From Clostridium_I sp963725425 (GTDB taxonomy: Bacteria; Bacillota; Clostridia; Clostridiales; Clostridiaceae): 64,000 nucleotides of DNA. Both the position numbers and the translations under genes were made by a program. The notes under the pieces were generated by a model. It saw nothing but the letters and a program-made list of their open reading frames with translations. It did no database searches and was not told the origin of the DNA. Every line of letters begins with the position of its first letter. The first letter of the stretch is position 1. Below are positions 61,587 through 64,000 of this stretch, piece by piece. The stretch lies in contig CAVRYJ010000041.1 in assembly GCA_963725425.1 (NCBI GenBank), positions 248,001 through 312,000 on the forward strand. Direction: 5' to 3'.

Positions 61587-63312
61587 TGCTATCATCTCCT
61601 TTTACTTGAGATTCGTATACATCTTTGTAAATAGCATTTGACTTTAACAATTGATTATGAGTTCCAAACCCATCTATCTTTCCATCATTTAATACAATAA
61701 TTCTGTCTGCATCTTGAACTGAAGAAATACGCTGTGCAATAATAATCTTTGTAGTATTAGGTATTGTTTCTTTAAAAGCTTGTCGTATAAGTGCGTCAGT
61801 TTTAGTGTCAACAGCACTAGTAGAGTCATCTAAAATCAATATTTTAGGTCTTTTAAGTAAAGCCCTTGCAATACATAACCTTTGTTTTTGTCCCCCAGAT
61901 ACATTTGTCCCTCCTTCTTCAATAAAGGTGTCATACTTATTAGAAAGTTTTTCTATGAATTCATCAGCTTGAGCTTGCATTGAGGCAGCAATAAGCTCTT
62001 CATCTGTGGCATCTTTATTTCCCCACTTTAAATTTTCCTTTATAGTTCCAGAAAACAATACATTCTTTTGTAGTACCATTGAAACTTCATTTCTAAGAGT
62101 TTCAATATCATATTTTGTAACATCAACATTCCCAATTTCTACGCTTCCTTTTGTGACATCGTATAACCTTGGGATAAGTTGAACAAGGGTTGACTTCGCA
62201 CTACCAGTTTCTCCAATAATCCCTATAGTTTCACCAGAATTAATTTTTATATTGATATCTTCTAGAACTAGATTGTCCATACTTTTGTTATAACTAAAAC
62301 TAACATTATTAAAGGTTATAGAACCATCTTTCACTTGATAAATAGGATCTTCCCCATTTTCTAAATCACTTTTTTCATCTAAAACTTCTATAATTCTTTC
62401 AGCAGATGACTTTGCCATAATTATCATTACAAATACCATTGACATAATCATAAGGCTCATCAATATATTAGTTGTATACGTAAATAGACTCATTAATTGT
62501 CCAGTGGTCAAAGATTTTGAAACAATCATTTTTGCTCCAAGCCATGATAGAAGCAAAATGCAAGTATAGACTGTAAACTGCATTATAGGAGCATTGAAAA
62601 CAATAATTTTTTCAGCTTTTAGAAAATATTGATATAACTTTAGGGATGCCTTATGGAATTTTTCCGTTTCATGATTTTCTCTTACATAAGCTTTTACAGT
62701 ACGTATGCCAGTTAAATTTTCCTGTACACTGGCATTTAAATCATCATATTTTTTAAATACCTTTAAAAAATATGGATGTACACTAGTCATAATAAAATAT
62801 AATACAATTCCAAGAAAAAATATGGCACCTAAAAATATGAAGGATAATTTTACATTGATGTAGAAACATATGGACATTGCAAAAATTAACATTAGCGGAG
62901 CTCTCACTAATATTCTTATTATCATTTGAAATGCATTTTGAACATTTGTTACATCAGTAGTTAATCTAGTAACAAGTCCTGCTGTAGAATACTTGTCTAT
63001 ATTAGCAAAGGAATAATTTTGTATATTATAATATATACCCTTTCTTAAGTTTCTAGCAAATCCTGTAGATGCACTAGCTGCATATTTACCATTTAATACT
63101 CCAAAGGTAAGTGATAAAAATGCTACTATTAACATTACCATTCCCATAATGCATACATATTTTACATTCCCTTTTGACACTCCATTATCAATAATCCATG
63201 ACATAAATAGTGGAATAATCATCTCCATAGCTGCTTCAAGGGCAACAAATATGGGGGTAAGAATAGTATCCCTTTTAAATTCTTGAATATAACTTGCTAA
63301 CTTCTTTACCAT
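61564..63312 (-). CDS. ABC exporter subunit (fused permease-ATPase)
   Basis: A 582-residue half-transporter of the multidrug/lipid-exporter type. Six helices span about residues 15-310. The ATPase part has IGETGSAKSTLVQLIPRLYD (note Ala in place of the usual Gly in the Walker A GxxGxGKS), VSGGQKQRLCIARALLKR and ILILDDSTSAVDTKTD, where Asp replaces the catalytic Glu of Walker B. A degenerate site in one subunit is known for heterodimeric exporters. The ATG at 63312 has AGGAGG upstream. It is translationally coupled to the partner downstream. Confidence 0.92.
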   Translation of the reverse strand: MVKKLASYIQEFKRDTILTPIFVALEAAMEMIIPLFMSWIIDNGVSKGNVKYVCIMGMVMLIVAFLSLTFGVLNGKYAASASTGFARNLRKGIYYNIQNYSFANIDKYSTAGLVTRLTTDVTNVQNAFQMIIRILVRAPLMLIFAMSICFYINVKLSFIFLGAIFFLGIVLYFIMTSVHPYFLKVFKKYDDLNASVQENLTGIRTVKAYVRENHETEKFHKASLKLYQYFLKAEKIIVFNAPIMQFTVYTCILLLSWLGAKMIVSKSLTTGQLMSLFTYTTNILMSLMIMSMVFVMIIMAKSSAERIIEVLDEKSDLENGEDPIYQVKDGSITFNNVSFSYNKSMDNLVLEDINIKINSGETIGIIGETGSAKSTLVQLIPRLYDVTKGSVEIGNVDVTKYDIETLRNEVSMVLQKNVLFSGTIKENLKWGNKDATDEELIAASMQAQADEFIEKLSNKYDTFIEEGGTNVSGGQKQRLCIARALLKRPKILILDDSTSAVDTKTDALIRQAFKETIPNTTKIIIAQRISSVQDADRIIVLNDGKIDGFGTHNQLLKSNAIYKDVYESQVKGDDSNESKYCQ

Positions 63313-63326
63313 AACATTCCTCCTCA

Positions 63327-63349
63327 TGTTAGACTTCTAACTAATTACA
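63327..63349. promoter_or_regulatory. Putative MarR operator upstream of the exporter
   Basis: GTTAG-N4-CTAAC followed by TAATTA, 15 bases upstream of the exporter start codon. It matches the copy upstream of the MarR gene at 20 of 23 positions. Confidence 0.65.
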
Positions 63350-63366
63350 CAAAAAAATTGAAATTA

Positions 63367-63391
63367 GGCATCTCCAAAAGTTAATGATGCC
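63367..63391 (-). terminator. Short hairpin between marR-type gene and exporter genes
   Basis: GGCATC and GATGCC (7 bp with flanking A/T) pair around 13 bases, right after the MarR-type stop. It may be a weak terminator or a minimal relative of the GGCATCTT palindrome family. Confidence 0.45.
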
Positions 63392-63823
63392 TTAATCTGC
63401 AATTTTCTCAGACAATCTATCAATTAAGTTAATAAGTGTATTTGCTTCATCGTCGCTTAATTCATCGCTTAAGGATCTTTCAAATTTAAGTATGAAATCG
63501 TGTACATTTTTCTGAATTTCAATACCCTTCTCTGTAAGTATTATTTTTTTTAGCCTTGCATCTTCAGAAACACTTAATCTTTTTATATATCCATTTTTGT
63601 CCATTAATTGAAGAACGCTAGTTACTGATGAACGTCTAATATCAAGTTCTTCTTCTATATCCTTTTGGAAGATATCTCTTTTGTAAGATTCATGGTATAT
63701 AAATCCTATCACTCTCGACTGCACACCTGTTATCCCATACCGTGCTGCTTCTTTACTTATCTTTCTATGAATCCTGTTTGCACAAATATTTATTTGCTTT
63801 CCGATATGTACATCTTCATCCAT
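63392..63823 (-). CDS. MarR family transcriptional regulator of the exporter
   Basis: A 143-residue winged-helix regulator. GVQSRVIGFIYHESYKRDIFQKDIEEELDIRRSSVTSVLQLMDKNGYIKRLSVSEDARLKKIILTEKG covers the DNA-binding domain with the beta-wing. It lies directly upstream of the ABC exporter genes on the same strand, and related palindromes lie before both units. I infer a ligand-responsive autorepressor that also controls the exporter. Confidence 0.92.
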   Translation of the reverse strand: MDEDVHIGKQINICANRIHRKISKEAARYGITGVQSRVIGFIYHESYKRDIFQKDIEEELDIRRSSVTSVLQLMDKNGYIKRLSVSEDARLKKIILTEKGIEIQKNVHDFILKFERSLSDELSDDEANTLINLIDRLSEKIAD

Positions 63824-63840
63824 ATTTCACCTCGTAATTA

Positions 63841-63863
63841 TGTTAGATTCCTAACTAATTATA
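63841..63863. promoter_or_regulatory. Putative MarR operator upstream of the regulator gene
   Basis: GTTAG-N4-CTAAC followed by TAATTA, 18 bases upstream of the MarR-type start codon; 20 of 23 bases match the site before the exporter. The remaining bases to 64000 are AT-rich with a weak AAAAGGCA...TGCTTTTTTT hairpin at about 63950-63966 and no gene. Confidence 0.65.
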
Positions 63864-64000
63864 AATTTAAGTACTCATCTTGTCAATATAATACTATTTT
63901 AACTTCAATTTGTCATTTAAAAATTACGAAAAAGGCAACTAGTTAGTATGTTAAACTGCTTTTTTTCATATGTCTAAAATGTACAAAATATTTGGCATAT

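Noticed and set aside
63950..63966. Hairpin with a T-run near the window end
   Set aside because: The stem is short and imperfect and no upstream gene on that strand is visible, so it is not called as a terminator.

Overview
The window looks like a chromosome segment of a low-GC, Gram-positive, anaerobic bacterium of the genus Clostridium (cluster I, sensu stricto). The basis is the AT-rich base composition, strong AGGAGG-type ribosome binding sites with occasional GTG/TTG starts, a secreted lysozyme carrying ChW repeats (a domain best known from Clostridium acetobutylicum), a rubredoxin-first (reverse) rubrerythrin, an AbrB regulator, and a type II fatty-acid synthesis operon that uses FabK and is headed by a FabT-like MarR regulator. 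I cannot name the species.

Layout. 1-5.1 kb: 3' part of a transketolase gene, a candidate structured non-coding RNA with its own terminator, an aldose 1-epimerase, a stretch of gene debris and a class I aminotransferase. 5.4-13.6 kb: a catabolic island with an amino-acid permease, an ornithine-cyclodeaminase-family enzyme, a multi-subunit Fe-S/FAD dehydrogenase of the HcnABC / D-hydroxyproline-dehydrogenase type split over five genes, an AraC regulator and a 3-hydroxyisobutyrate-dehydrogenase-like enzyme. 13.6-17.4 kb: small envelope and stress-type proteins, a lipoprotein and the ChW lysozyme. 17.6-20.9 kb: a three-gene operon (repeat protein, MoxR-type AAA ATPase, metallopeptidase-like/VWA protein). 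21.1-22.7 kb: an IS256-family element. 22.7-33.3 kb: chemosensory, lipid, redox and purine housekeeping genes. 33.5-34.2 kb: eight tRNA genes in a tandem duplication Glu-Val-Asp-Thr x2. 34.5-43.7 kb: DnaC/DnaD-type replication proteins, CinA, a methyltransferase, a MacAB-like efflux operon and Ogt. 43.8-54.95 kb: a complete fatty-acid initiation and elongation operon (FMN oxidoreductase, fabT, fabH, acpP, fabK, fabD, fabG, fabF, accB, fabZ, accC, accD, accA). 55-56 kb: an L-lactate-dehydrogenase-family gene. 56.1-59.5 kb: a nested transposon, with an IS1380-family element inside a decayed IS1202/ISNCY-family element. 59.6-63.8 kb: a MarR-regulated heterodimeric ABC exporter.

The less ordinary content is mostly non-coding: a foldable RNA candidate with degenerate relatives elsewhere in the window; two families of dispersed palindromic or tandem-heptamer repeats, three copies of which supply the stop codons of genes; a 113-bp MITE-like inverted repeat; and two cleanly dissected IS insertions with target duplications. 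Five reading-frame breaks (in four genes) all fall in A or T homopolymers. This is more likely sequencing or assembly error, or poly-A slippage, than independent gene decay.
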